This document shows positions 9,032 through 18,040 of a DNA stretch of 64,000 nt, one piece after another. Position numbers and translations under genes: made by a program. Origin of the DNA: Thalassotalea marina (lineage in GTDB: Bacteria; Pseudomonadota; Gammaproteobacteria; Enterobacterales; Alteromonadaceae); contig NZ_BNCK01000013.1 in NCBI RefSeq assembly GCF_014656435.1, positions 17,067 to 81,066 of the forward strand, given 5' to 3'. The notes beneath the pieces are model-generated. The model saw only the letters and a list, made by a program, of their open reading frames with translations, did no database searches and was not told the DNA's origin. Every line of letters begins with the position of its first letter. Position 1 is the stretch's first letter.

Positions 9032-9640
9032 TTAATCTTGGGTTAAACAATTGATGCTTTGTGCAAGCAAAGTGCTGCCAAATGTTGTTAAGATAGATTC
9101 AGGGTGAAATTGAAAGCCAATCACTTTATCGCGCTGATGGCTTATCGCCATAGGGATTTTTTCACCTTGGTCAGTTTGATAAAATGCGGTAGTTTCAAGT
9201 TCTACAGGCAAATTGCTGCCAATTAATGAATGATAACGAGCCACAGGTAATGGCTGAATAATATCGACAAAGGCACCCTGATTATTGTGGGTTACGCTAG
9301 ACGCCTTACCATGTACAATTTCAGGAGCTCGAACAACGTCACCGCCGTAATGCTCAATAAGTGCTTGATGCCCCAAACAAATACCAAGAATAGGGTAATG
9401 TCCAATCGCTTTGTTAATTAACTCCATTAAACAACCGGCATTTTTCGGTTCACCAGGCCCTGGTGATAACACTAACAACACGGGTTCTTCACAGGCTGCC
9501 ATTTGTGCCAAAATATAGTCCGCGCTGATAGTGTTGCGATAAATGATCGGCTCAAAACCTAATACTTGAAATTCATCTACTAGGTTGTAGGTAAAAGAGT
9601 CTAGGTTATCGAGCATAAATATTTTTGCTTTAGCTGTCAT
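9032..9640 (-). CDS. trpG: Anthranilate synthase glutamine amidotransferase subunit
   Basis: This class-I glutamine amidotransferase supplies ammonia to TrpE. The triad is visible: the nucleophile Cys in LGICLGHQA (about residue 88) and the His/Glu pair in FQFHPES near the end. The SPGPGEP oxyanion motif is also present. I place the start at the ATG at 9640, which has GGAG seven bases ahead. A TTG two codons earlier would overlap the trpE stop but leaves almost no spacing. The protein is 202 residues and free-standing. Confidence 0.95.
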   Translation of the reverse strand: MTAKAKIFMLDNLDSFTYNLVDEFQVLGFEPIIYRNTISADYILAQMAACEEPVLLVLSPGPGEPKNAGCLMELINKAIGHYPILGICLGHQALIEHYGGDVVRAPEIVHGKASSVTHNNQGAFVDIIQPLPVARYHSLIGSNLPVELETTAFYQTDQGEKIPMAISHQRDKVIGFQFHPESILTTFGSTLLAQSINCLTQD

Positions 9641-9642
9641 GA

Positions 9643-11262
9643 TCAAGCTCCTACCTTAGTGTTTGACGATACATTGACTAATCGAGCCGATTTTTTAATA
9701 GCATTGATCACCGCTTGGGCTTTTTGACGTGTTTCGTCAGCTTCCGCTTGAGGCTTTGAGTCGTAGACTACACCAGCGCCGGCTTGCACATGCGCGACAT
9801 TATCTTTGACAAAGGCGCTACGAATAACGATGCAAGAATCCATATCACCTTCGCCAGTAATATAACCAACGGCACCACCATAGCTGCCACGACGTTTGCC
9901 TTCATATTGACGAATTAATTCAGTGGCGCGTACTTTTGGTGCTCCTGATAATGTACCCATGTTCATACAAGCTTGATAGGCGTGTAGGGCGTCTAAATCA
10001 TCGGATAATTCGCCACATACGCGAGAAACTAAATGCATGACATGTGAATAACGATCAGTCTTAAGTAAATCAGCCACATGACGTGTACCCGGTTTGCTAA
10101 CGCGAGCGACGTCATTGCGGGCTAAATCGACCAACATGATATGTTCTGCTAATTCTTTTTGATCTTGTCTAAGTTCAAGTTCGATTCTGCAATCTAAATC
10201 CGCGGAAAACTGACCATTGGCAGTAAAACCTCGTGGCCTTGTTCCTGCAATGGGGTATATTTCCACTTGCCTTGTTGATTGTTGATATTTTATGGCTGAT
10301 TCAGGTGATGCACCAAACATGCAAAAGTCTTCATCTTGCAGATAAAACATGTAAGGGCTAGGGTTGCTTTCTCGCAAACAAAGATATGCATTGAAAGTAT
10401 CTTGGCACAATAAACTAAACGTTCTTGATGGCACTACTTGGAAAATATCACCGGCGCGAATATGTTCCTTTAAATGTTCAACTTTTTGGCAAAATGCTTC
10501 ATCGCTAATATCAGTGGCTACCACAATATCACGAGCGTGTGCTTCTTCTACTTGTGGTGGTGCAATGTCTGATTCAACAAGGTTTTTGATGTCAGATAAC
10601 CGTCTAGCAATTTCAAAGTGACACTTTTGCTGATGTTCGCCAGAAAACACATTGCCGATGACTTCACTTGAGCGTTTTTCATGGTCGATCACCACTAAGG
10701 TTTCAGCCAAATAAAACACAAAGTCAGGGCAGGTGTTTGGTCCATTATCAACCTCAGGTAAAACTTCAGCGTTAGCGATCATATCAAAAGCAAACGCGCC
10801 ACCTAAAAACACGGCAAATGGATGATGGCTGTCGTTGTCGATTCGGGTAAATTGTCTTAGACCTTCAAAAGCATTAGTGGCCATTAAGCGGCTTTTTTCG
10901 TCCAAATTAATATCTACAGCAGGGAATGTTGCCGTTAATATTTTATCTTTAACTTGAATATCTGCTTTATCTTTAAGTTGTTGCTCGGCAAAAAGTAATG
11001 CTGATTCACCATTAACGGTTAATGGCGTGAAGGTAACCGTATTGCCATGACAAATTACTTTAGCGGCTGCATCAACCAATAATAAGCTTTTAAGTTGATG
11101 TTTTTTATCAATTTCAGCTGATTCCAGTAATAAATTGTTGTGTTTGTTACCACATAGCTTTTTATATAGCGTTAGTGGATCAGGCTGATACTTTGCTTTA
11201 CTGGTTAAGGTGGTCACCTTACCAATTTTTTGTAAATGTGCTGGATTTAACATAGCTTTCAT
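9643..11262 (-). CDS. trpE: Anthranilate synthase component I
   Basis: The 539-residue chorismate-utilising enzyme makes anthranilate from chorismate, with TrpG providing ammonia. Near the N-terminus LLLES matches the LLES element that binds tryptophan for feedback inhibition in TrpE proteins, so the enzyme is probably end-product inhibited. The catalytic half contains IFQVVPSRTF, PIAGTRPRG, HIMLVDLARND and GGAVGYITG, in family order. The ATG at 11262 overlaps the stop of the DAHP synthase gene by ATGA, tying first-pathway and first-branch enzymes together. Confidence 0.97.
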   Translation of the reverse strand: MKAMLNPAHLQKIGKVTTLTSKAKYQPDPLTLYKKLCGNKHNNLLLESAEIDKKHQLKSLLLVDAAAKVICHGNTVTFTPLTVNGESALLFAEQQLKDKADIQVKDKILTATFPAVDINLDEKSRLMATNAFEGLRQFTRIDNDSHHPFAVFLGGAFAFDMIANAEVLPEVDNGPNTCPDFVFYLAETLVVIDHEKRSSEVIGNVFSGEHQQKCHFEIARRLSDIKNLVESDIAPPQVEEAHARDIVVATDISDEAFCQKVEHLKEHIRAGDIFQVVPSRTFSLLCQDTFNAYLCLRESNPSPYMFYLQDEDFCMFGASPESAIKYQQSTRQVEIYPIAGTRPRGFTANGQFSADLDCRIELELRQDQKELAEHIMLVDLARNDVARVSKPGTRHVADLLKTDRYSHVMHLVSRVCGELSDDLDALHAYQACMNMGTLSGAPKVRATELIRQYEGKRRGSYGGAVGYITGEGDMDSCIVIRSAFVKDNVAHVQAGAGVVYDSKPQAEADETRQKAQAVINAIKKSARLVNVSSNTKVGA

Positions 11263-12275
11263 AATGATTTACCTGTTGCAGCAACAAAAGGTTTAATGTC
11301 AGCCATCAAAGTCGCAAAGTCATCGGCGGTTAAGGCTTGGTGGCCATCAGATAATGCTTCTTTAGGATTGAGGTGGGTCTCAACAATAATACCGTCAGCA
11401 CCTACTGCAACCGATGCTCTTGAAAGAGGGTTAATTAACGATTTAACACCGGTGCCGTGTGACGGGTCAACAAGCACAGGCAAATGCGTTTTTTGTTTTA
11501 AATAGGCAACGGCATTTAAATCTAATGTATTGCGGGTTGCTGTTTCAAACGTGCGAATGCCGCGTTCACACAAAATAACATTAGGATTACCGGCATTAAT
11601 AATATATTCCGCCGCCAACAATAATTCTTCTATGGTAGCGCTCATGCCTCGTTTTAGTAATACGGCTTTGTCTGATTGCTCTCCAACGGCTTCAAGTAAA
11701 CGAAAGTTTTGCATATTACGGGCGCCAATTTGATAACAGTCGATGTAATCATGCATTAATTTAGCGTCATTAGGATCGATAATTTCGGAAACGATTTTAA
11801 GGCCAAATTCCTCTCTTGCCGCTTTTAGTAGCTCTAACCCCTCAACACCTAACCCCTGAAATGAATAGGGACTAGTGCGTGGTTTAAAGGCGCCGCCTCG
11901 CAGCATAGTAATGCCTTGTTGTTTGAGCATTTGACTAATACCAAAGAGCTGCTCTTCACTTTCTACAGAACAAGGGCCTGCAATAACGGAAAAAGTATTG
12001 CCACCAACTTTAACTCCACCTACTGATATTACAGAGTCGTGAGCCTGTAGCTCTCGGCTAACAAGTTTGTATGGGCTTAGAATAGGTTTGATTTCATCAA
12101 CCATAGGGTAGGCGTCTAAGTGAAGTTGACGAAGCACTCGTTCGTCACCTAATGCGCCTAATACGGTGCGTTCAACACCTGGCATATAGAGAGGCTTTAA
12201 GCCAAGACTGGCAATTTTATCTAATATTTCGTTAGCATCCTGTTCAGATGCTTCTGCTTTTAACACAATTATCAT
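11259..12275 (-). CDS. aroF: DAHP synthase, type I-beta, first structural gene of the trp operon
   Basis: The 338-residue enzyme condenses phosphoenolpyruvate and erythrose 4-phosphate, the first step of the shikimate route. The first 70 or so residues (MIIVLKAEASEQDANEILDK...) form a ferredoxin-like regulatory domain of the Thermotoga/Bacillus I-beta class. The TIM-barrel follows, with IAGPCSVES, RGGAFKPRTSP, the KRGMSAT loop and VDPSHGTG. It lacks the N-terminal arm of the E. coli AroF/G/H class. It sits directly behind the trp attenuator and overlaps trpE, so its expression follows tryptophan supply. The gene symbol is only by function. Confidence 0.93.
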   Translation of the reverse strand: MIIVLKAEASEQDANEILDKIASLGLKPLYMPGVERTVLGALGDERVLRQLHLDAYPMVDEIKPILSPYKLVSRELQAHDSVISVGGVKVGGNTFSVIAGPCSVESEEQLFGISQMLKQQGITMLRGGAFKPRTSPYSFQGLGVEGLELLKAAREEFGLKIVSEIIDPNDAKLMHDYIDCYQIGARNMQNFRLLEAVGEQSDKAVLLKRGMSATIEELLLAAEYIINAGNPNVILCERGIRTFETATRNTLDLNAVAYLKQKTHLPVLVDPSHGTGVKSLINPLSRASVAVGADGIIVETHLNPKEALSDGHQALTADDFATLMADIKPFVAATGKSL

Positions 12276-12402
12276 TTTTAAATTCCTAATTTATATAATA
12301 CAAGGGTCAACCGGCGTAAATTGGCTGAAGCCACCAGATAAACCAACTTTTTACTTTCGTTGTTAACATGAATGTTCTCTTAAGTTTTTGAGCCATAAAA
12401 TG

Positions 12403-12431
12403 AAAAACCCGCTTAGCGTAACTATGCGGGT
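12403..12431 (-). terminator. trp operon attenuator terminator
   Basis: On the minus strand CCCGC at 12430-12426 pairs with GCGGG at 12412-12408. TAG and CTA extend the stem past one mismatch, around a TTACG loop, and five T follow at 12407-12403. It lies about 46 bases past the leader-peptide stop. GTGGGT just after that stop (near 12478-12473) can pair with ACCCGC of the 5' arm and would act as antiterminator when ribosomes stall on the Trp codons. Confidence 0.88.
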
Positions 12432-12476
12432 CTTTCGAAAAATTTTTTGCAAATAATAGCAAACGATCACAACCCA

Positions 12477-12533
12477 CTATGTTGAGTTATGCCACCACCA
12501 AATGTTTGTTAATGTAGTTTTCATTGTTTTCAT
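12477..12533 (-). CDS. trpL: trp leader peptide with three consecutive Trp codons
   Basis: A frame of 18 codons (MKTMKTTLTNIWWWHNST) opens at the ATG at 12533, or at a second in-frame ATG at 12524, and stops at TAG 12479-12477. The three TGG codons at 12500-12492 lie shortly before the attenuator, the arrangement seen in enteric trp leaders. Scarce Trp-tRNA would stall the ribosome here and favour the antiterminator. The reading is direct. The regulatory mechanism is inferred from the known enteric case. Confidence 0.9.
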   Translation of the reverse strand: MKTMKTTLTNIWWWHNST

Positions 12534-12605
12534 GATTTTGATTGGCTAATTGCCGTTTCCCATTTACAATGCGTTTGCTAAAAATCCCCTATAGAAGAAC
12601 CCATT

Positions 12606-13478
12606 ATGCCATTAAAGTCAACCGATAATTTTACCGAAATGTTTAATGGGCGAGTTGACTTACACAGCCACACTAACTGTTCCGACGGTGGCTTAACTCC
12701 TCAAGAGTTGATTGAACGGGCGGTTAACTTTCAAATTGATGTTTTAGCCATCACAGATCACGACACAACCGCTGGCTTGGATATCGCAGAAAGTTATATT
12801 AAAGACAAAAATTATCCGATTACTTTAGTGGACGGCATCGAAATTTCTACCCGTTGGCACAATTTTGAAATCCACATTGTTGGTTTAAATATCAACAAAG
12901 ATAGTGATGAATTAAAACGCTTGGTTGCCTCGCAACAAGCATCACGAGAACAAAGAGCGATTGATATCGGTAATAAGTTAACAAAATGTGGTTTTGATTG
13001 GGCATACGAAAAAGCAAAAGGCTTAGCGGGTGAAGGCTCTATAACCAGAGCACATTTTGCTAAAGCTCTATATCAACATGGAGTGGTAAATAATCTACAA
13101 GCGGCGTTTGACAAATATATTGGTAAGGGTAAAAGAGCTTACGTAAAACCTAATTGGTGTGATATTCAAACGGCGATAGCCGTTATCCATCAATCAGGTG
13201 GGACAGCTGTGATGGCGCACCCCATTCGATATGACATGACCACGAAATGGTTACGTAAACTGGTAATAGAATTTAAACAAGCGGGCGGTGATGGTTTAGA
13301 AATTGTTTTACCACAAATGAATAACCAACAGCGGGATTTAATGCTAAGCTTTTGTTTAGAATATGAATTACATGCGTCCTTAGGATCTGATTTTCATTAT
13401 CCAAGTAAATGGTCAGATTTGGGGCGTAATCTCGTCTTACCCGAAAAATCAACGCCCATCTGGACGTTGTGGCAATAA
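12606..13478 (+). CDS. rnm: PHP-domain 5'-3' exoribonuclease / nucleoside 3',5'-bisphosphate phosphatase (RNase AM type)
   Basis: The 290-residue protein has the PHP metal-binding signature: VDLHSHTNCSDG with His20 and His22, then ITDHDTTAG, the Glu in GIEIS, and LGSDFH near the end. The E. coli homologue (YciV/TrpH, now Rnm) trims 5' ends of ribosomal RNAs and removes the 3' phosphate of pAp. It is divergent from the trp operon and followed by yciO, as in E. coli. The intervening 330 bases hold the trp leader region. Confidence 0.9.
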   Translation: MPLKSTDNFTEMFNGRVDLHSHTNCSDGGLTPQELIERAVNFQIDVLAITDHDTTAGLDIAESYIKDKNYPITLVDGIEISTRWHNFEIHIVGLNINKDSDELKRLVASQQASREQRAIDIGNKLTKCGFDWAYEKAKGLAGEGSITRAHFAKALYQHGVVNNLQAAFDKYIGKGKRAYVKPNWCDIQTAIAVIHQSGGTAVMAHPIRYDMTTKWLRKLVIEFKQAGGDGLEIVLPQMNNQQRDLMLSFCLEYELHASLGSDFHYPSKWSDLGRNLVLPEKSTPIWTLWQ

Positions 13479-13517
13479 AACTACGTTTATTGTCATTTTT
13501 AATGTGAAGGAATTGCT

Positions 13518-14138
13518 ATGAGTCAATTTTTCTACGTGCATCCTGATAACCCGCAGGGGCGTTTGATGAAGCAAGCTGCTGATATTGTTAAAAATGGCGG
13601 CGTAATTGTTTATCCGACCGATTCTGGATATGCCCTTGGTTGCCATATTGGCGATAAAAAGGCTCTTGATCGTATTTGTCGCATTCGTAACATTGATAAA
13701 GATCACAACTTTACCTTAGTGTGTCGTGACTTATCCGAATTGTCAGAATACGCCAGAGTAGATAATACAGCCTTTCGTTTGTTGAAAAACAACACTCCTG
13801 GTGCCTACACCTTTATTTTTAAAGCAAGTAAAGAAGTGCCAAAACGTTTAATGAACCCTAAAAAGCGCACCATTGGTATTCGCGTGCCTAATAATAATAT
13901 CGCGCAAGCTTTACTAGCAGCATTAGAAGAGCCCCTTATGTCGACGACGCTCATTATGCCGGGTAAAGAGTTTGCAGAATATGATCCAGAAATAATACGT
14001 GATGATCTTGAACACCAAGTTGATTTAATCATTCATGGCGGACACTTAGGTGAAAAGCCTACCACTGTGGTTGATTTCTCTGAAGGTGATGGAGAAGTTA
14101 TTCGTGTTGGTGAAGGCGACCCTACGCCGTTTGAATAG
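13518..14138 (+). CDS. yciO: YciO family protein (Sua5/YrdC/YwlC domain)
   Basis: The 206-residue single-domain protein has the YrdC-type RNA/nucleotide-binding fold: GGVIVYPTDSGYALGCHIGD near the N-terminus, the KDHNFTLVCRDLSELS stretch, and PGAYTFIFKA, RTIGIRVPN and STTLI further on. It belongs to the YciO branch, related to but distinct from TsaC/Sua5, which form threonylcarbamoyl-AMP for tRNA t6A. The cellular role of YciO is less settled. AAGGA precedes the ATG at 13518. It follows rnm, keeping the enteric order. Confidence 0.9.
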   Translation: MSQFFYVHPDNPQGRLMKQAADIVKNGGVIVYPTDSGYALGCHIGDKKALDRICRIRNIDKDHNFTLVCRDLSELSEYARVDNTAFRLLKNNTPGAYTFIFKASKEVPKRLMNPKKRTIGIRVPNNNIAQALLAALEEPLMSTTLIMPGKEFAEYDPEIIRDDLEHQVDLIIHGGHLGEKPTTVVDFSEGDGEVIRVGEGDPTPFE

Positions 14139-14155
14139 CAGCAGAGCATTGCATC

Positions 14156-14995
14156 ATGGCAGACTTTCAAAATCCTAGTTTAGGAGAGATGCAACAACAG
14201 TCGTTGCCACTAGCCTTTATTCGTGGCGAAGCCATGGTAGAGAAACCACAAGATCTCTTTATTCCACCTGATGCGCTTAAAGTGATCCTTGAAGCATTTG
14301 AAGGGCCACTTGATTTATTACTGTATTTGATTAAAAAACAAAAGTTCGACATTTTAGACTTACCAATTGCCCCCATTACTGAGCAGTACATGCAATATGT
14401 TGAGTTGATGAAAGACCTCAATATGGAGTTGGCGGCTGAATACCTAGTCATGGCCTCAATTCTTGCTGAAATTAAATCACGCCTTTTGTTACCAAAACAA
14501 CAAGTTGAAGAAGTAGAAGACGATCCTCGCGCTGAACTAATTCGTCGTTTGCAAGAATATGAAATGTACAAACAAGCGGCTGAAGATCTTGACCAATTAC
14601 CAAGACTTGATAGAGATGTATTTGTTGTCGAGTTGCCGTTAGCAGATGTTGATAACTTGGTTGAAAATCATCCTGATGTTGAATTAAAAGAATTAGTGTT
14701 GGCATTTCAAGATGTACTTAAACGCAGTCAAGCCTTTGAACATCATCATATTACACGAGAGTCTTTATCAACCCGCGAACGCATGTCACAAATTTTAACT
14801 CAATTAGGGCAACTTGAAGAAAAAAGCTTTCTGCCATTTAGTCAATTGTTTGAGGTTAGCGAGGGTAAACACGGCGTTGTAGTTACGTTTTTAGCTATGT
14901 TAGAGTTAATCAAGGAACTGTTGATTGAGTGTCAACAAGCGTCAGTATTTGGTGAAATTCATCTGAGATTAAAACAAAATTTACAAGCGGTTTAA
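14156..14995 (+). CDS. scpA: Segregation and condensation protein A
   Basis: ScpA is the kleisin of the SMC-ScpAB condensin-like complex, which compacts and segregates the chromosome. The 279-residue protein has the conserved N-terminal FEGPLDLLLYLIKKQKFDILD motif, which binds the SMC neck, the helical stretch EYLVMASILAEIKSRLLLP, and a C-terminal winged-helix part that binds the SMC head. The start lies 18 bases after yciO and the stop six bases before scpB. An SMC or MukB partner gene is not in this window. Confidence 0.94.
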   Translation: MADFQNPSLGEMQQQSLPLAFIRGEAMVEKPQDLFIPPDALKVILEAFEGPLDLLLYLIKKQKFDILDLPIAPITEQYMQYVELMKDLNMELAAEYLVMASILAEIKSRLLLPKQQVEEVEDDPRAELIRRLQEYEMYKQAAEDLDQLPRLDRDVFVVELPLADVDNLVENHPDVELKELVLAFQDVLKRSQAFEHHHITRESLSTRERMSQILTQLGQLEEKSFLPFSQLFEVSEGKHGVVVTFLAMLELIKELLIECQQASVFGEIHLRLKQNLQAV

Positions 14996-15001
14996 GCGGG
15001 T

Positions 15002-15598
15002 ATGAACAGTTCAGAGATCAAAAACTTAATTGAAGCAGCTATTTTTACAGCCGACAAACCATTGTCAATTAGCCGAATCAAATCGCAATCACTGGCGGGC
15101 ATAAAAGTCACCACATCAACTATTTTGAGTATTATTGACGAGCTTAAAAATGACTATGCTAAGCGCGGTGTCAATTTAGTTGAGGTCAATACTGGCTTTC
15201 GTTTTCAGGCAAATGAAAAAGTCAGTGAACATCTAGCCGAAGTGACCAAAGAAAAACCAGCAAAGTATTCTCGCGCTATTTTAGAAACCTTGTCGCTTAT
15301 CGCTTATAAACAGCCGATTACTCGTAGCGAAATTGAAGATCTTCGAGGTGTCGCAGTCAGCAGTCATATCATGAAAACCTTACAAGAAAGAGACTGGATT
15401 AAAACTGTAGGGCACAAAGAGGTGCCTGGTAGGCCTGCGCTATACGCAACAACAGGGCAATTTCTTGATTACTTTTCACTCAAATCGTTGAAACAGTTAC
15501 CACAATTAATGCCAGTTGCAGATTCTACTATCATGGATGATGCGATGCAGGATATAATAGCCGACCAAATAACCTTGAAAAATGAGGCAGAGACTTAG
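15002..15598 (+). CDS. scpB: Segregation and condensation protein B
   Basis: The 198-residue partner of ScpA consists of two winged-helix domains. Typical segments are IKNLIEAAIFTADKPLS at the N-terminus, the central RAILETLSLIAYKQPITRSEIE, and GRPALYATTGQFLDYFSL, with an acidic tail. ScpB dimers bridge ScpA in the condensin complex. It begins six bases after scpA and is followed by rluB after 47 bases, the common scpA-scpB-rluB arrangement in gammaproteobacteria. Confidence 0.95.
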   Translation: MNSSEIKNLIEAAIFTADKPLSISRIKSQSLAGIKVTTSTILSIIDELKNDYAKRGVNLVEVNTGFRFQANEKVSEHLAEVTKEKPAKYSRAILETLSLIAYKQPITRSEIEDLRGVAVSSHIMKTLQERDWIKTVGHKEVPGRPALYATTGQFLDYFSLKSLKQLPQLMPVADSTIMDDAMQDIIADQITLKNEAET

Positions 15599-15645
15599 CC
15601 ATTTTGAACTAAAATGGGAATGTTACTGCCGACGAGAAATAACCT

Positions 15646-16509
15646 ATGTCTGAGAAATTACAAAAAGTCTTAGCGAGAGCGGGCAAAGGGTCACGCCGCG
15701 AAATGGAAGCCATGATAAGCGCTGGCCGAGTAAGTGTAGATGGCAAGGTAGCCAAATTGGGCGATCGAGTTGAAGGCTCAGAACAAATCCGACTAGACGG
15801 TCATTCAGTTAATGTTCAAGCTGCCGAGCAGGAAGTTTGTCGTATTTTAATGTACAACAAGCCTGAAGGCGAAATGTGTACAAGAAAAGATCCAGAAGGC
15901 AGGCCTACAGTATTTGATCGTTTACCTCCACTGGAATCAGGTCGTTGGATAGCGGTTGGTCGTTTAGATATCAATACGCAAGGCATGTTATTATTCACCA
16001 CAGATGGTGAACTTGCCAATCGTCTAATGCACCCGTCACGTAAAGTTGAACGTGAATATGCGGTGCGTGTATTTGGCGAAGTTGACGATGCTATGTTAAA
16101 ACGCTTAAAAGATGGTGTTAAGCTTGAGGATGGTCCAGCGAAATTCCAACAGATCTTTTATCGTGGTGGTGAAGGTCGCAATCATTGGTTTCATGTGGTC
16201 ATTTCTGAAGGTCGTAACCGTGAAGTAAGACGACTTTGGGAAAGCCAAGATGTGCAAGTAAGTCGACTTATCCGCGTAAGGTATGGCGATTTAGAATTAA
16301 GACGTCAGTTGCCACTGGGGGGTTGGATTGAGTTACCGCTCAACGAGGTCAACTACTACAGAAAGTTAGTTGATTTAAAATTTGAAGATAAAACCAAAGT
16401 TAAGGTTGATGATAAAGCAATTGATAATGCTAAAGCACGTCGCATTCGTCGCAGTGTTAAAAAACATCACCAACGAACAATAAAACAAACAAGACGACGC
16501 AGAAGTTAA
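15646..16509 (+). CDS. rluB: 23S rRNA pseudouridine-2605 synthase
   Basis: The 287-residue protein has an S4 RNA-binding domain at about 2-60 ([18 protein letters not shown]) and the RsuA/RluB/E/F catalytic domain, with the catalytic Asp108 in [10 protein letters not shown]. The R-rich motif [13 protein letters not shown] is present. A strongly basic C-terminal tail ([17 protein letters not shown] and on) extends past the catalytic domain, as in other RluB proteins. Context next to scpAB supports RluB rather than RluE or RluF. Confidence 0.93.
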   Translation: MSEKLQKVLARAGKGSRREMEAMISAGRVSVDGKVAKLGDRVEGSEQIRLDGHSVNVQAAEQEVCRILMYNKPEGEMCTRKDPEGRPTVFDRLPPLESGRWIAVGRLDINTQGMLLFTTDGELANRLMHPSRKVEREYAVRVFGEVDDAMLKRLKDGVKLEDGPAKFQQIFYRGGEGRNHWFHVVISEGRNREVRRLWESQDVQVSRLIRVRYGDLELRRQLPLGGWIELPLNEVNYYRKLVDLKFEDKTKVKVDDKAIDNAKARRIRRSVKKHHQRTIKQTRRRRS

Positions 16510-16518
16510 TCTGCGTTT
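16497..16518 (+). terminator. Possible weak terminator at end of rluB
   Basis: ACGCAGA (16497-16503) pairs with TCTGCGT (16510-16516) across a six-base loop that contains the rluB stop codon. TTCTCCC follows, a poor T-run. It may only partly stop transcription into rnd. Confidence 0.45.
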
Positions 16519-16550
16519 CTCCCTTAGAGCAAACAATAATGAGTGGTTGA

Positions 16551-17690
16551 GTGAAAGAACATTTCATATCAGATGAACAAGCATTAATAGATATTTGCCA
16601 ATATTTTTCCAAGCAAAAAGTGTTAGCAGTGGATACTGAATTTGTACGCACTCGCACTTTTTATCCAAAACTTGGCTTAATTCAAGTGAGTGATGGTGAG
16701 CAAGTCGTGCTCATTGATCCTTTAACTATTGACGACCTCACACCATTTTGGGATCTCATCAATAATCCTGATATCACTAAAGTGCTTCATGCATGTTCAG
16801 AAGATATTGAGATATTTATTCAACAAGGGAAGTGCAACCCCAAAGGTGTTATTGATAGCCAAATCGTGATGAGCTTTCTAGGTCATGGATTATCCCTTGG
16901 TTATGCCAATATGGTAGAACACTACCTTGGTTTATCATTGGATAAATCTGACTCTCGTACCGACTGGACCAAGCGTCCTCTAAGTGAGAGCCAAATGGAA
17001 TACGCCAAAGCAGATGTTATTCATTTGGTGCAGTTATTCCCACGATTAATGGCCGACCTTGAAAAAACGCAATGGCAACATGCTGTGATGGAAGAAACAC
17101 AGTTGCTAATTAACAAAAAGATGCAAACGGTGGATATAGAAACGCTTTATACGCAAGTGAAAATGGCGTGGAAGCTTCAACCTTCACAACTTAACAACTT
17201 AAAGTTTTTAGCAAAATGGCGCTTTGAACAAGCAACGTCGCGCGATTTACCACTAAGTTTTGTTGCCAAAGATGCAACATTAACCGCTTGCGCACAATAT
17301 GCGCCTATTAGTATTGGTGCTATGGCTAGGTTGAATGGCGTTGATACACTCGATGTGCGCCATCGTGGTAAAAATATTTTGTCGGTGTTAAGACAAGCAG
17401 CAAAAGTAACTGAAAGCGACTTCCCTCAGCGAATTAAACGCATTGATGCATATCCCGGCTATAAACAAAACTACAAAAAAATTAAAGAGTTTGTTGGCGC
17501 TACTTCGAGCAAGCTAGATCTGCCAGCCGAAAACTTAGCATCTAAAAAACAGATCAACCAATTTATGTCTTGGTATTATAAACAAAACACCATAGAGAAA
17601 GATGTTGAGTTGTTATCTGGTTGGCGTTTTGCCATTGTAGGTGAAGCTTTAATTGCGTCAGCCAAACTGCAATTTGCAAACTTATCTTAG
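16551..17690 (+). CDS. rnd: Ribonuclease D
   Basis: This 379-residue 3'-5' exoribonuclease matures tRNA 3' ends. The DEDDy residues are visible: Asp28 and Glu30 in AVDTEFVRTRTF, an Asp in HACSEDIEIF, and the final Tyr and Asp in YAKADVIHL. An HRDC domain follows at about 205-290. The start is a GTG at 16551. The only nearby ATG, at 16539, reads into a stop after three codons. The ribosome site is weak. The ycgL-mltB-ycgN block follows. Confidence 0.93.
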   Translation: MKEHFISDEQALIDICQYFSKQKVLAVDTEFVRTRTFYPKLGLIQVSDGEQVVLIDPLTIDDLTPFWDLINNPDITKVLHACSEDIEIFIQQGKCNPKGVIDSQIVMSFLGHGLSLGYANMVEHYLGLSLDKSDSRTDWTKRPLSESQMEYAKADVIHLVQLFPRLMADLEKTQWQHAVMEETQLLINKKMQTVDIETLYTQVKMAWKLQPSQLNNLKFLAKWRFEQATSRDLPLSFVAKDATLTACAQYAPISIGAMARLNGVDTLDVRHRGKNILSVLRQAAKVTESDFPQRIKRIDAYPGYKQNYKKIKEFVGATSSKLDLPAENLASKKQINQFMSWYYKQNTIEKDVELLSGWRFAIVGEALIASAKLQFANLS

Positions 17691-17734
17691 TTACAATTGA
17701 ATTAACCGTTAATGAAAAGCTAAAGAGATTAACT

Positions 17735-18040
17735 ATGTTATGTGCTGTATATAAGAGTGCCAAAAAAGAGAGCACTTTTCTTTATGTTAAACAACGCGAC
17801 AACTTTTCTGACGTACCTGAGACATTGATGTCTATGTTTGGTACACCAACCTTAGTTACAGTGATTAATCTTGCTTCGCGTAATAAATTAGCCATCGCCA
17901 ACATTGATAAAGTTAAACAAGAATTAACTGATAATGGCTTTTATCTGCAACTTCCGCCACCTAAAGAAGATTTACTTGCTGAGCACAAAGCAGCGATGAA
18001 GCAGGAAGGAAAACAAGATAAAGGAGATGACTCAGTTTAA
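17735..18040 (+). CDS. ycgL: YcgL-domain protein
   Basis: The 101-residue protein matches the YcgL family of small gammaproteobacterial proteins: MLCAVYKSAKKESTFLYV at the start, the PETLMSMFGTP segment and a NGFYLQLPPP end. The biochemical role is not settled. The sequence ends in a charged tail. Its stop overlaps the start of the transglycosylase gene by one base (TAATG), and together with ycgN it forms the common rnd-ycgL-mltB-ycgN gene order. Confidence 0.92.
   Translation: MLCAVYKSAKKESTFLYVKQRDNFSDVPETLMSMFGTPTLVTVINLASRNKLAIANIDKVKQELTDNGFYLQLPPPKEDLLAEHKAAMKQEGKQDKGDDSV

Noticed and set aside
12534..12605. Search for a TrpR operator upstream of the trp leader
   Set aside because: No good match to the palindromic ACTAGT-type operator and no convincing -35/-10 pair could be assigned.
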